A stretch of DNA of 64,000 bases. It comes from Ipomoea triloba. Its lineage: Eukaryota; Streptophyta; Magnoliopsida; Solanales; Convolvulaceae. This document shows positions 10,672-22,760 of this stretch, piece after piece. Positions within the stretch are counted from its first letter, which is position 1, and the number at the start of each line of letters is the position of its first letter. Both the position numbers and the translations under genes were made by a program. Under the pieces are notes generated by a model that saw only the letters and a program-made list of their open reading frames with translations, did not search any database and had not been told where the DNA came from. The stretch covers positions 18,095,600 through 18,159,599 of the forward strand of contig NC_044925.1 of the NCBI RefSeq assembly GCF_003576645.1. The letters run 5' to 3'.

Positions 10672-10700
10672 CGTCGTGCATCGCACGGGTATAATACTAG
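10672..10700 (+). mobile_element. Helitron-like 3' terminus
   Basis: A hairpin CGTGC-ATC-GCACG (10675-10687) is followed by GGGTATAATACTAG and a host T. This layout (GC hairpin, about 10 nt, CTAG, T) is typical of plant Helitrons. The 5' end is uncertain. Confidence 0.6.
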
Positions 10701-10753
10701 TCGTAAAAAATAACAATACAGTAGTAGAAATTATAATATAACTATCAACTAAC

Positions 10754-10903
10754 CTCTTCATCCTGGAATAAACAATCTATACTCTTGACTCCTTTTATTT
10801 TTTTAGTTTCAGATATCGCATGTGTGTGCACCAAGCGAACACGAATTGCTTTGGTTGTATAATCTGGGTTGAACTGAGATGGAAGAACAAATTGGCCAGC
10901 CAT
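10754..10903 (-). pseudogene. RPA1-like (OB-fold) first exon fragment
   Basis: Fifty codons from an ATG at 10903 (MAGQFVLPSQFNPDYTT, then IRVRLVH, then KSIDCLFQDEE) resemble the start of plant replication protein A 70-kDa-like proteins, in which an OB-fold begins with a 'kVRVvr' strand and a 'siecvl.Dee' strand. The frame ends at a good splice donor (GAG|GTTAG) at 10753. No following exon was found; a Helitron-like 3' end lies 54 bp further on. RPA-like genes travel with plant Helitrons, so this may be a broken Helitron passenger. Assignment rests on a weak motif match. Confidence 0.4.
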
Positions 10904-10978
10904 TTTAAAGTGCTCATGCCGCCATGTAATTGTATGTATATATATATATACAAAAAAAGTAGGATGGATCAAGCGCAA

Positions 10979-11605
10979 ATAATCATCACGTAGGTACTGT
11001 CTTGAAGCTAAATATGCATAAGGACAAAATAATCGTTTCCGAAGAAGGACTTTAAATATAGATAATAACTAATACACCAAAGACAATAAATATAGCCATA
11101 AAAAGATAACAATTAGTATTAGACTACTAAGTAATGTGAATGATTACAATCTCTATTAGTGGTTTAACTTTGTTAGCAGGTTTAATTTTATCACAAACGC
11201 AAAATAAATACGAAAATTAAATTAAACCAAACAGAAATAAGAATTCAAAATATTGTTAATGATTACAATCTAATCCAAGGGTTTAACTTCTATTCACACA
11301 TTTCATCATAGCAAAAACGTTGGAAACCAAAAGCTGTAAACCCCATATAACACATATTGAAGCTAAATAATCAGTTATTTCATCATACAATAAATTGTAA
11401 AGAACAACTTTAAAAGTAAAATAATACCTTAAATTCTTAGCAGGAAAATGGAGCAAAATGACATGCCAAATCCTCTGACTTTATTATAATAAGAGATATA
11501 AGATTTGTATTTCAATTGAAAATATTTATGTTCATAATTTTATCATAGCAAATCAGCATAATTATTAAATAACAAAACTTTATAAATGAATAACGCTCAT
11601 ATTTC

Positions 11606-11662
<57 letters not shown>

Positions 11663-11730
11663 ATTTAATAACATTAATAGTTTTTAACAACATAGCATAA
11701 TTTTAATACTCCGTATTTCATATCTTTAGT
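10979..11730. other. AT-rich noncoding region with CT/AT microsatellite
   Basis: No gene recognised. A (CT)n run followed by (AT)n lies at about 11607-11662. The words 'gtttaactttgttagcaggtttaatttta' and 'gggtttaacttctattcacacatttca' suggest a diverged internal duplication near 11160 and 11280. Confidence 0.4.
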
Positions 11731-11757
11731 CTGTGCATCACACAAGTGGTATACTAG
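11731..11757 (+). mobile_element. Helitron-like 3' terminus (second copy, eroded hairpin)
   Basis: CTGTGCATCACACAAGTGG followed by TATACTAG and a host T parallels the end at 10700, with a weaker stem (TGTG/CACA). The RPA-like exon lies between the two ends. Confidence 0.5.
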
Positions 11758-12869
11758 TTAGGCTAAAGATCAAATTTATGGCACAAAGACGGAAAGGATG
11801 TGTATAAATTGAAAAATGAGAAAACGTTTATCGATCAAAGAACGAAAATGACACATAATATGGATCAAAATGACAACTAGATTATGTGTCTAAAAAATTA
11901 AAGACACATAATATATTAAGTGTTAATAACCTGTAACTACATGCACATAATATATTAATTACAAACAAATAATATTTTAAAAGATGCATTTATAAATATT
12001 CTACCCATATATCCCCACTAAACGTCACATGATCCTTTCTTTCTGAATTCTCACTTTGCATAAGCCCTCACTAGGTCCTTTTTCTTTATGTATCTCACTA
12101 AGTCCTTTCTTTCTGATTTTCACTTCGCAAATTCTTACCTAGATCTCCCCACTAAACCCCTCACAGGTTCCTTTCTTTTTGAATCTCACCGAGTCAAGGG
12201 TGCATCCCTCACCCCTCGCCACCCCCTTATATGTGTGTGTGTTGGGCGTCGGCCGGGTTGGCCGAATTCAGTCCTTACTTGATTCGAGATGTGGTTAAAT
12301 GGTTAATGTCCACCTATTTATCAACAATTAGTTTTAAGTAGGATATGACAATCGGATAGCCAAAGAACTGTGGCTAAGCGTGTTTGACTCATAAAGCATA
12401 GTGCAACTCTGTTTTGTAAAACTTAGGGAGTTTAAAATAATAGTTCTTTTTCTTTTGTATCCTTATTAAAGAAGATAACGAGGATAATTTTGAGACTAGA
12501 AGTCCATTACTTCATTGCTATTGAAGCACTATTGTAAAACCAGAAATTCCATAATCACATCAGGACTGATATTATCCTTACAATGAAATCCCTAATAACA
12601 CCTAGTGCCCCTCCTACAATTAAATATTATAATAATATCTTCCAGTATCTTTAATTTATAAATTGTGTAATATACCGATGTGTATCTTTCATAGACCACT
12701 TGGGTATTGACTCTTTTTTATCTTCATGATGTCAAATCCAAACTGGTTATGTTTTGATTTACCTCCACTACCCTATGTGAAGATAATAAATTAAAATTTA
12801 TTTTATACAATTTACAAGTGAATATATTTGAAGGATAGTGGAAAAACTATATAAATATTCAAACCATAT
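11758..12869. other. Intergenic, no gene recognised
   Basis: C-rich stretches with repeated 'cactaa.tcctttctttctga' words occur at 12030-12190. No domain was recognised in the short open frames. Confidence 0.3.
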
Positions 12870-13751
12870 ATGCTCCAGAAGAGTCGCAAGATTATTTTAT
12901 GATAAGTTCTAATATAATGAGAATCCTAAAGATTGTACTATATCCTCTCTCTACATTTTTTTTTGAAACAATGACTTTATTTTAAGCCATGTAGAACTTG
13001 AAGATTGTTATCTTCAAGGGGAGACATGAAATACATTTACTCGAATCAATCCGGAAGATTGAGTCTTAAGAGAATAATAGTTGTATTCTTTTGTAACATA
13101 TGAATAAATGTGTTGTTCCATATGCTTTGTACAAATTTGTTACACTCATTATTACCATTTTATTACTTTACTTAGAATACTTTTGTTTTATGATTATGGA
13201 CAGCGATAAGAAATGAGATAAAGATTGTAATAGCAGCAAGTCTATTAGCAAATATTGTCATACTTGGTATAAACACTTGTATCAAAATCTCTTTACTCAT
13301 ATAGACTCCAAAAGAGTGGTGAAATACTTGGAGATTATTGTCATCAGGGGGAGCAACAATATTCTAAAGAACAAAAATACACATTGACTCATTTCAGAAG
13401 AAAGGTTATGAACATACTACTCAAGAAAATCCTGAAGATTGAACCCTCAAGGTTCACAGTTGCACTCTTTTTCCCTTAACTAAGTTTTTCCCCATAGGAG
13501 TTTTTCCTTAGTAAGGTTTTTAATGAGACAACCAATGCAAATATGATTTTAAAAATATCATGTACTCTTTTCCTCAACTAGATTTTTTCCCACATGGTTT
13601 TCCTAGTGAGGGTTTTAATGAGCCATGAATGTATTTAAAATACATTACCCATATATCGTGTACTCTTTTCTCGACTAAGTTTTTCCTATAGGATTTTTCT
13701 AGCGAGTTTTTAACGAGGCATGATTATTGTAAAATAATGTCCAAGGGGGAG
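12870..13751 (+). mobile_element. Copia-type retrotransposon 3' internal region
   Basis: Noncoding sequence upstream of an LTR contains three diverged copies of a hairpin-prone motif (about 13462-13530, 13560-13620 and 13660-13720) of the type 'actcttttcctcaactagattttttccca...tttttaatgag'. This motif is common just before the 3' LTR of plant retrotransposons. A polypurine tract (CCAAGGGGGAG) at 13741-13751 abuts an LTR-like TGTTA. Pol is not recognisable here. Confidence 0.5.
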
Positions 13752-14010
13752 TGTTACAAAGATATTATTGTGGACATTATGAGCATTCAGTATGTAACAA
13801 TCATATTATATCCATCCTTAATGTTTACCGTTACAAATGTAATTATATATATATATATTACTTCATATGTATTGATTTGAGGTTGGAATAAGATATGTAA
13901 TTCTATATTGTTATTCATGTTTTCTCTATACTTTTATATTTATATTATATTGTTCATGTTCATCCAATTCCATAGAGAATAGTATGATCTAAAGGAAACA
14001 ATTTACAACA
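13752..14010 (+). mobile_element. Copia-type 3' LTR (approximate end)
   Basis: It begins TGTTACAAAG directly after the polypurine tract. The order 'ggacattatg.gcattca', then 'tattcatgttttctctatactttt', is shared with a solo LTR at 57045. The right boundary was not determined. Confidence 0.5.
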
Positions 14011-14445
14011 ATTTGCTTATTTTAGTCGATTTCTAACCTAATCCAAATGAAACTTGAATTAGTCTATAATTTTACCAACAAAAGAAAAGTATTTAAACAC
14101 TATATTTGTATAAAAAAAATTATTTTCATATATAATGATTATATATTCTAGTTGCATAAGAAATGCTATACTAACTTTAATATAAATATAAATTGGAATA
14201 AGGGTCAAATAGGTAACACAATAATGTAATTGGACTATTTTTTTAACAAATGTAACTTGTATTGCTTTCAAAATTTGAAGTTTATGTACATAGACCCAAA
14301 AGTGGTCCAACTGACAAGGCAAGAGGCAAAAAGCCTTACATCGGCCTATGGCCTCTCATACTTCAAAAAATCCTCATTCATCATGTGGTAAATATATTCT
14401 ACTAGGCCCAAGTCATCCCACACACCCACTTTAAATTATACTCAT

Positions 14446-15160
14446 ATGGTCTTAGCCTCACACCAAATGGTGGGACCGATGCTCATGAACCTACTATCCC
14501 CTACTCTTAGCTCCCAGGTTAACCCTTCCTGTACAGATTTATGTATTTTACTAGAAAGGGTCTTCAAAGACCCAAGAGTTAAGCAATGGTACTCACCACC
14601 TTCCACCCACAAAGCCAAAGGTCAGCAACCTGCGTACAGAGCTCTGCATTTTCTCACAAGTGCCTTAACAACCATGGCCTTAAGTTATGGCTCCCTCTCC
14701 CGCCCACCCTTAGAGCACGCACTGGCCCCAACTGTACAGATTTCTGCATTTTCATCAGATGGGCCTTCATAGCACACACTCTAAGCAATGGGACAAATAT
14801 ATCTTTTCCACTCACATCATCACCTGCAATCATTCTCAATCATATTCCAACCACATTCACACATCAATATTTCAATTCATCAAGCTTTTCACTCTTTTCC
14901 TGCACATTTCACACCACCTTCCCCTTTAAATTCTAAATCATAAACACTCCCATCTCATTGTGTGTGCATGCAAAGACCAAAGAGATGTTCAAACCCATAC
15001 ACACGCACACCCCAAGCCAAGCATAAACACATAGACCACATGCTGAGTGAGAAACCTGAAGCACAAGACCCCCACTCAGCCTTAAGAGTGCTAAACCCAA
15101 GCCACCTGCATAAATATACTTTTTCTAATTGCAATATAAGTCAATCTCCCTATTAGCTCC
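14446..15160. other. 3' part of the LINE, no coding domain
   Basis: C-rich sequence on the plus strand with short open frames that match nothing recognisable. The words 'gtacagatttctgcattttc' and 'gtacagatttatgtattttac' recur with nearby 'cttcaaagaccc'/'ccttcatagcaca', suggesting a diverged duplication of about 230 bp inside the LINE 3' region. Confidence 0.35.
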
Positions 15161-15299
15161 TCTCATTGCTAACTCTTCAGCCAGCTCAAGGAGCCAATAG
15201 ATCCCCTTCTTCTGAACCAATCCAGCAGCTGCTTACCTGCTTCCCAACCAACCTACAAAAAAAAAAGAAAAAAAGTTAGCAGACCCTAGGTTAGCCCCT

Positions 15300-18200
15300 A
15301 AGGCCACCAGGATCCCAAACAAAATCCCTGCCAGACCTTACCACAAAATAAGGCATTCCTTCCAACTCCAGCAGCTGCAAAAATGCCCTTGGCAGCCCAT
15401 TGATCTTCCAAAATGTTACATTTTGTCCTGCATATTTATCTGCCAGTATTCTAGCCACATTATTAACCCTTGTGTTACACTTCTACACTTTATGAACCAC
15501 ATCCTGGGCCAACTCCTCCCCAAGCAAATGTCATCATCAGATTCCAGCACCACCTGCATTATTTTGACGTGCCTGCACTACTCCCAGCATCAAGTCCACC
15601 AGATTTTCCAGTGTCAATCCCAGCCCTAGTGATTCTCCATTTGAATATACTCCACCCATCCCTTACAAAGTAACTACAACTCCCTCTGTCTATTCCTATT
15701 GCACAATATATTTTCACTCAGCCCTTAGGAGGTTTGCACCTGCTGGACCTCAATGTCACCCTCCCACACCCAAAACCATCAACTTTTGCTAAAATGAATT
15801 TCCAGTTGGGAGAAAAGGGTTCACAGTCAGGCCACTTTCTAGCAATACAGTCAGCCACACCCTTCACTATTTTAAAAATTACCATAGACACAGACACTCT
15901 TTCATCTCCATATTTACAACTGGCATACTGCACACAAAGTTCCCAAATTATCAAAACTAGCAGCCTCTCCTTTATAAATTTAATCAGTCTATTGCTTCTC
16001 ACTGCCTCCTCCCCCCGCCCCCACCAGTCATAGCTCACCTGTCTAACCCCATACACTACAAAAAAATGCGGAAATAATGACGGATTTAGCGACGGATTCA
16101 TTCCGTTGCTAAGTTAACGACGGAATAGCGACAGATTTACTTATTTTTAAAAAATTGAAAATTAGCGACGGATTCGCGACGGAAAAATTTTGTCGTAAAT
16201 TCGTAGCTAATTTTAGCGGAAAATTTTCGCGCAAAAACTTGCGACGGATTTTTGTCAAAATTTGGCGCACATTTTTTTAGAAGCAAAATCAACCCGAGAA
16301 TAATGCTCTAGTGACGGATTTTAAAATCCGTCGCTATTAAGTGAGCGAGAATTTTTTTGACAAAATCTAGCGATGAAAATGTGAATCCGTCGCTAAATCT
16401 AGCGACGGATTCATATTTCCGTCGCTAGATATTTAACGGAACTTTTAAAAAAAATGTAAAATAAAAATCTAGCGACGGAAATTTGAATCCGTCACTAGAT
16501 TTTTAGCGACAGATTTTAATTCCAATATAGCGACGGATTAATCCGTCGCTAGAATAATAATGTAGCGGGTTAGGAATTTGTTTTAAAAATTGAATCTAGC
16601 GCCGTTGCTAGATTTAGCGACGGATTTAAATTCCGTCGCTAAAATGATAACCCTAGGTATATAAGTATTTTAATTCCATTTCTTCAGACTTAGAATTTCT
16701 TCCTTCCTTCCCCAGCCGCTTTTCCTCCATATTTTTCTCTTCATTTTCGTAGCCCTCAAGCTCTCTCTCTCTCGTGCGTTTCTCTCTCTCTCTCTCTCTC
16801 AAGATTTCTTCTACGTCCTCAAGACTTGGTAAGCTTCCCTTATTCTTCTCCATTTCTTTTCCTTTAATAGCTTATTAAGGTTGATTGTGATGTTGTTTTG
16901 ATGTGGGTTTTGGTTTGGTTTGAGAATGGGTGGGCTAGGGTTGTTGAATCCGAGAAGGATGAAGAATGGGTGTGAAAGAAGAGCTTAGGGATGAATTTTT
17001 GCTTGAGGGAGATGACAATGAAGGTAAGATTTCATGAATGCCCAAATTTAATTTTTCCCTATCTTGTGTGTTCTAATCTATGAAGTTTATGTTTTGGTGT
17101 TGTTAATGGCTCAAATCTTAGATATATGTGTGTATATACCTTACTATTTGGTCATTAGAATGTTTTTGTGGTTCAAATCTTGGAAAATACTACTGTTTTG
17201 CAACTGCCGTGCATCTCTGTTTCTGCTGTTGTGCATCTCTGTTTCTGCTGCTGTGCATCTCTGCTTCTGCTGCCGTGCATTTCTGTTGCTGCTGTCGTGC
17301 ATTTTTGGAATTTCTGTTGACGTGAATGTTTTAATTACGTATATAATTAACTATATATATATTGTATAAAATGATCAGCAGCTTGTGATATAACTCACAC
17401 GTATAAAGTGATTTTTTATTCTTAGAGTGAGTCCTTAAATTTTTTTTTTTTTGAAACTGTGTTTGGGTTTAAAAGTGTGATAAATAACAAATGTGTATAT
17501 CTTGATGTTACCCTTGTGATTTACAAGTATGAATGTGTATGGTTATATGGTGAGGATATTATGGTGAATTATATGAGTATGAAATTATACTATTTTTGTA
17601 AAGCTTAAACTATATTTACTTTTAAGAGGTATAACTATATTTATTGAGTGGGATAAATACTATTTTATAGTTGAAGGATAAATCCTACGTTCGATAATAA
17701 CTCTATTTTAGAAATGTATATATAAATATAATCTATTGATTTGAGAGCTATATTTGAATAGCCTACGGGCAATGAGAATATTTATGAAAATCTATTTTGG
17801 AGGACTTATGTTATTGATGAATTATTGTTGTTAATGATGGCTTATTGATTAATTAATGTTGTTAATGATGGCTTATTGATGAATTATTGTTGTTAATGAT
17901 GGCTTATTGTTGTTAGAAATGTAGTTATATTAACAATGAATTATTTTTTTACTTGTTGAAACCATGTAAATACATAAAAAAAAAATTAAAAAACAATGCA
18001 AAAGAAGCAGTTTTTTTTTTTTTGAAAAATTAGGGGGGCAAACCATCTTCGGCCGTTTGGTTTGTATAGATCTCGAAAAAATACGTGATTTGAAAAAAAA
18101 TTTGTCCAAAACGGATAACCGAGTCAAAAGTTATGACTTTCTAAAGTTTCTACATTTTTCATATGCTTTTTGTTCTAATTGTGCTTCTAAGTCATTTTAC

Positions 18201-21200
18201 TAAATTGTATTTGAAGCTAAGGAGGTTTGTGCATTACACTTAGCTTTTATTGAATTGTATTTCAAGGTGTGTTGGAGTATATCTATGATTTTAGCAGTCT
18301 ATTGTTAATTATAGTGATTAGTTTTCCTAATGATATATACTATAATGTTATTGAATGAATATATACTATAATGTATTGAATGATGACAATTAAGATATGC
18401 TATTACAATATTACCTTTACTTGTGCCTATTGTTGTTGATTAGTTAGTTGATTATTGGGATTGTTTAACTATGTCAAAGCTATTCTACATGGGATTGTTT
18501 ATATATATGTGATTAGAGGTTATTTACTTGTGCCTATTTACTTGATGATGCTTGATGCTTGATGCTTTGTGAAAATAATGTAATGATGTTTTGCAGGTGG
18601 GTAGAGGAGTATCATGTTAACGGTTCCCATTTTCATTAAATTCCATCAATGTTGTATACACACAATAGATTTTTATCATTTATTGGATTGGATTTGTAAT
18701 ACTCTACCAAAATCAGTCAAAAATGTTACTTTCATACCGTGCATTTATGTAATTGCATTTTGTATGTATTTTACAATATTGTGTTTTGATGATATATTAT
18801 TGTATTAAAGTTTGATGATATATTATTGTGTTTATGGATTTAATGCGTTAACAGGTAAATTAAAAAATAGGGATTTTAATTAAAATAATATTTTTTTTAT
18901 ATAAAATATATAATTAGCGATGGAAATATCCGTCGCTATTCCCTTTCAAATTCGTCACCAGATCTTCAAATTAAGAAATTAGCGACGGATTTTCCGACGC
19001 TAGATTTAGCGACAAATGTTGTTGTCGTTATTCCCTCGCAAATTTCACCATAATTTCGTCGCCGGAAAGAATTTAGCGATGGATTTATTTTACTTAGCGA
19101 CGGATATTTCCGTCGCTAGAATCTAGCGACGGAAAAAATTTTATCGCTAAATTCTAGCGAGAAGGATTTTTGTGACGGACAGATTCCGTCGCTAAACCCT
19201 TTTAGCGACGGATTTTGCCCTTTTAGCGACGGATTTTGCCCTTTTAGAGACGGATTTTGTCCGTCGCTAAAAACGCGTTTTTTTGTAGTGATACATATGC
19301 AATTTCACCCATATTGTTTGGCTAAAGTATGTCCAGACCTGCCTTGCTAACTCTCCTGTGTAGAAAACATGTTGTAGTTTGCATTGACTAGGATTTGCAC
19401 AGCAATGACACCTTGATACCAAATTAATACCAAACTTGTGTAGTACACCATCATTTGGTACTTTGTTCTTGAATAGTCTCCAAGGCATAACTGACATTTT
19501 CCAAGGATCCCCTTCTAGCCAACATTTTTTATATCACAATTGTTTGATGCTTCCACTTCCATCACCTACTTGCCTCTTTCTCACTAACTCCTTGGCCCCT
19601 GCCAAGCTAAATTCTCCTTTTGCACTTTCCTTCCACCAAGGCAGATCCCCATTCCCATTCTTTATGCATATTCTATGTTCCCCTATTACAGCTGGTATTC
19701 CCAACCTCTGAACATCCAACCTACCCTCCACCACACACTCTCTCAATTTTTCTTTGGACAACCTCTTCCCTTCAATCCTATAACATCTTGCTAATGCACC
19801 CTCACTTGTCTAGTTGTCCCACCAAACATTCACCTCACCTCTACCCACTTTCCAGACCAATGCCTCTTCCACCTCCTCCCTCACCCCTAACATTTTCTTC
19901 CATATCTGTGAATCCCCATGTTGCCAAATCTTACAAATAGGATGTGCCCTTTTGCAATATTTTGCCTTTAAGAATCTACTCCAAAGTGTATCCTTAGTTC
20001 TGAAATTCCAGTAAAGCTTCATGCTAACAGCATCAATCCTTTCTTTCAAATCTGTAAACCCAACTCCTCTTTGCTCTATGGGTTTTGCTAGGGTATTCCA
20101 AGAGCTCCAGTGGTATTTAGCTCTGCCCTCAACACTGCCCCATTGTCTCACCATTGCTTTTGGAGGGTCCACTGAGTAGAACATGTAGGTAGGAATTGCT
20201 TGTAGTATTAATTTGATCAAAACAGCTCTGCCACCTTGAGATAGCATTTTGTTCTGCCATCCCTTACACCTTGCAGTTACTTTGGCCACCAATGCTGCAA
20301 ACAACCTTATTTTCTTCCTTCCAATGTAGATTGGGCATCCCAAGTAAGTGAGTGGGAATTCCCTGTGCTGACACCTTGTAATTCTTCCAATTCTCCCCAA
20401 TGCCTCCCTTAATGCCTTTGGATGCATGTAGAACCCACTTTTACTTTTATTCACTAGTTGTCCAGACTGCCCTTCATACTTCCCCAAAGGTTCCATCACC
20501 TTATTCCCAGCTGCTCCCTCTTTCCCTGAAGTGAAAACCACCATATCATCAGTAAAGGCAAGGTGGTGGATTTGTGGTCTTCCTACTGGTTGTGTAAAGG
20601 ATGCCCCGTTCAGACTAATTAACTTTGGCAATAGTTTAGCAGCTACAATGAATAGGCTAGGAGACAATGGATCTCCTTGCCTAAGACCTCTTGTAGACTG
20701 GAAAAATCCTTCATGTGCTCTATTCACAATCACTAAATACAATATATTATTGATGGTTTTATTAACCAAATCAATCCATCCTCATTAGCAACATTGATGC
20801 CTTTGCACATTTCCTGTGCTAAGAGAATATTATCCACAATGTTCCTGCCCTTGACAAACCCTGCTTGATTAGGGGAAATTACTTTTGCCAATACATCAGC
20901 CATCCTTATCACCATGATCTTAGTTATCACTTTGCTACAGAAATTACTAAGGCTAATAGGTTTGAACTCAGAAAACTGTGAAAGGTTGGAGACCTTAGGA
21001 ACCAAAACAATGGTTGTGTGGGTTATAGCCTTAGTTAGAGTTTTACCCTTAATGAATCTCTCAATAAGTTTGAATAGGTCATCCTTTACTATTTCCCGAC
21101 AACACTGATAAAATCCACCACCAAATCCATTTGGCCCAGCAGCACTAGCAGCCTTCATGCTAAATACATTGTCCTTTATCTTTTCCATGGTTGGGACTGC

Positions 21201-22461
21201 AACAAGGTTCTGGTTCTCCTCCTCTGTAACTTGTACCTGCAAACAATCAAAGACAGAAGAATCAAAGTTAACTTCCTCAGCTGTAAACAGCTTCTGGAAG
21301 TATTCCACCGCCAAACCTGCAACCTGCTCCTGCCCAGCCACCCATTGCCCCTCTTCATTTTTTATTTTGTGTATGTACTGCTTCCTCATCCTCTCCCTCA
21401 CCAATTCATGAAATATCCTGAATTTTTCTCCCCTTCCACTACCCATTGTATGTGAGCCTTTTGTTGCCAAAATTTCTCTTCAATCACTACTTGTTTTTGC
21501 AATTGAGCTTGCCCCTCCCTATATCTAATTAAATTCTCCTCAGAAGGATCACCATTCCCTCATGTTTTTTCACTTTCTCAAAAATGTCACCAAAGGATTC
21601 CCAGTTCTAGTTTTTTAACACTCTTCTAACATTTTTCAGCTTGGAAACAAACCTATACATTGCATTCCCTTCAACCCTCACCTCCCAAGCCTCCCTTACC
21701 ACCCTCATGAACCCATCATGCTTTGCCTAGACATTCAAAAAGATAAAGGGCCTCCTTCCAATTCTAACATGAGGTTTTACTACTACCACTAAAGGTGAAT
21801 GGTCAGAAGTTATTTTTGACAAATGCTGAACATAAGTCTTCATTTCAGACTCCCATTTATCATTAACCAAACACCTATCCAACCTTTTCCACACAGCCTG
21901 CTCACCATGTCTCCCATTCCACCAAGTAAAAGTGTTGCCATAATAGGAGACCTCCCTCAATCCAGCTTCATCCACACAATGTTGGAACTCTCTACTTTTC
22001 CTCATATCATAAACCAGCCCTCCTTTCTTCTCCTCAGCCTTTAATATGCAATTAAAATCTCCCACAATAACCCATTTTCCATTCTCCATCTATATCCTAG
22101 AGTATTCCATTATATCCTCCCAGAGCCCTTGCCTAATTGTTCTATTACAGCTTGCATACACACAGGATACCCATCCCTCAAAACCAATTCCATCCCACTC
22201 AATTTTTAGGCTGATGATCTGTTCTTTGATTTCCAAGCCCTGAATTGATATATCATCAGCCCACATCACCCAAATTTTTCTATTACCACACTTCCTATCC
22301 CCAAATCCCAGATTTCTCACAAACTGGTCCATCTATGCAACCTCCTTAAAAGGCTCCAGCAGAGAGACAATCTTTGGCTTAAATTTCCTCAGCAAGTTTT
22401 TAATTCTGTGAGAAGAGCCTTAGGACCCCACTCATCTCACATTCCAATATAAAATCTTCAT
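15300..22461 (-). pseudogene. LINE ORF2: endonuclease, reverse transcriptase, zf-RVT, RNase H
   Basis: The start is an ATG at 22461 (MKILYWNVR, the endonuclease N-terminus, followed at once by a stop). Endonuclease pieces at 22332-21727 show VGDFNCIL and TSDHSPLVV. RT pieces run 21470-20733 (NQAGFVKGRNIVDNILLAQE) and 20769-19810 (RGLRQGDPLSP, then the catalytic AFTDDMVVF, where FADD is usual). zf-RVT lies at 19761-19291 and continues beyond the CACTA insertion at 16050-15718 (WLINPR-type region, KYGDERVSV). A degraded RNase H follows to about 15300 (VVLESDD, VNNVARILADKYAG). At least five frame changes or stops interrupt it. Confidence 0.75.
16054..19290. mobile_element. Non-autonomous CACTA (En/Spm-like) transposon, 3,237 bp
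   Basis: It begins CACTACAAAAAAA and ends TTTTTTTGTAGTG, with a 3-bp target duplication ATA on both sides (16051-16053 and 19291-19293). Both subterminal regions (16075-16640 and 18915-19265) are crowded with 'tagcgacggat' units in both orientations, as in CACTA transposase-binding arrays. The inside (16850-18850) has no recognisable transposase; open frames at 17064-17369 are simple-repeat artefacts. It interrupts the zf-RVT region of the LINE and is therefore younger than it. Confidence 0.9.
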
Positions 22462-22760
22462 TTTTTTCCTTTTCTGGGAGGCCCCACCCCCCATGGAAGG
22501 TTCAGTTTTACTCTTCTATAGCCTTGTTTGTACCCTTGGTGGTGTGACATGTTTAGCCTGATATTCCTTGTTCAGAGCCTCATCAAGCTCAATCTCTTTC
22601 ATCATTGTTTCCTCCCTAGATTTATCATTACTGACTTCCTCTGAGGAACCCTGTTTACCCTCTTTACTTTCCTCACCCTCCTCTTGTGCCTCCCTAAGGT
22701 CCCAATCAGCACCTAAGTTCCTACCCTCCCTTAGCATCTCATGACTGTCATCCATCCCTT

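Noticed and set aside
14192..14240. MULE end duplicated at the LINE insertion site
   Set aside because: Only a short head ('ttggaataagggtcaaata') is shared with 55005; the flanks on either side of the LINE are too diverged to show a complete element.
17064..17369. Leu/Cys-rich open frame inside the CACTA element
   Set aside because: It is a translation of a short 'tgcatctctgtttctgctg' repeat; it matches no transposase.
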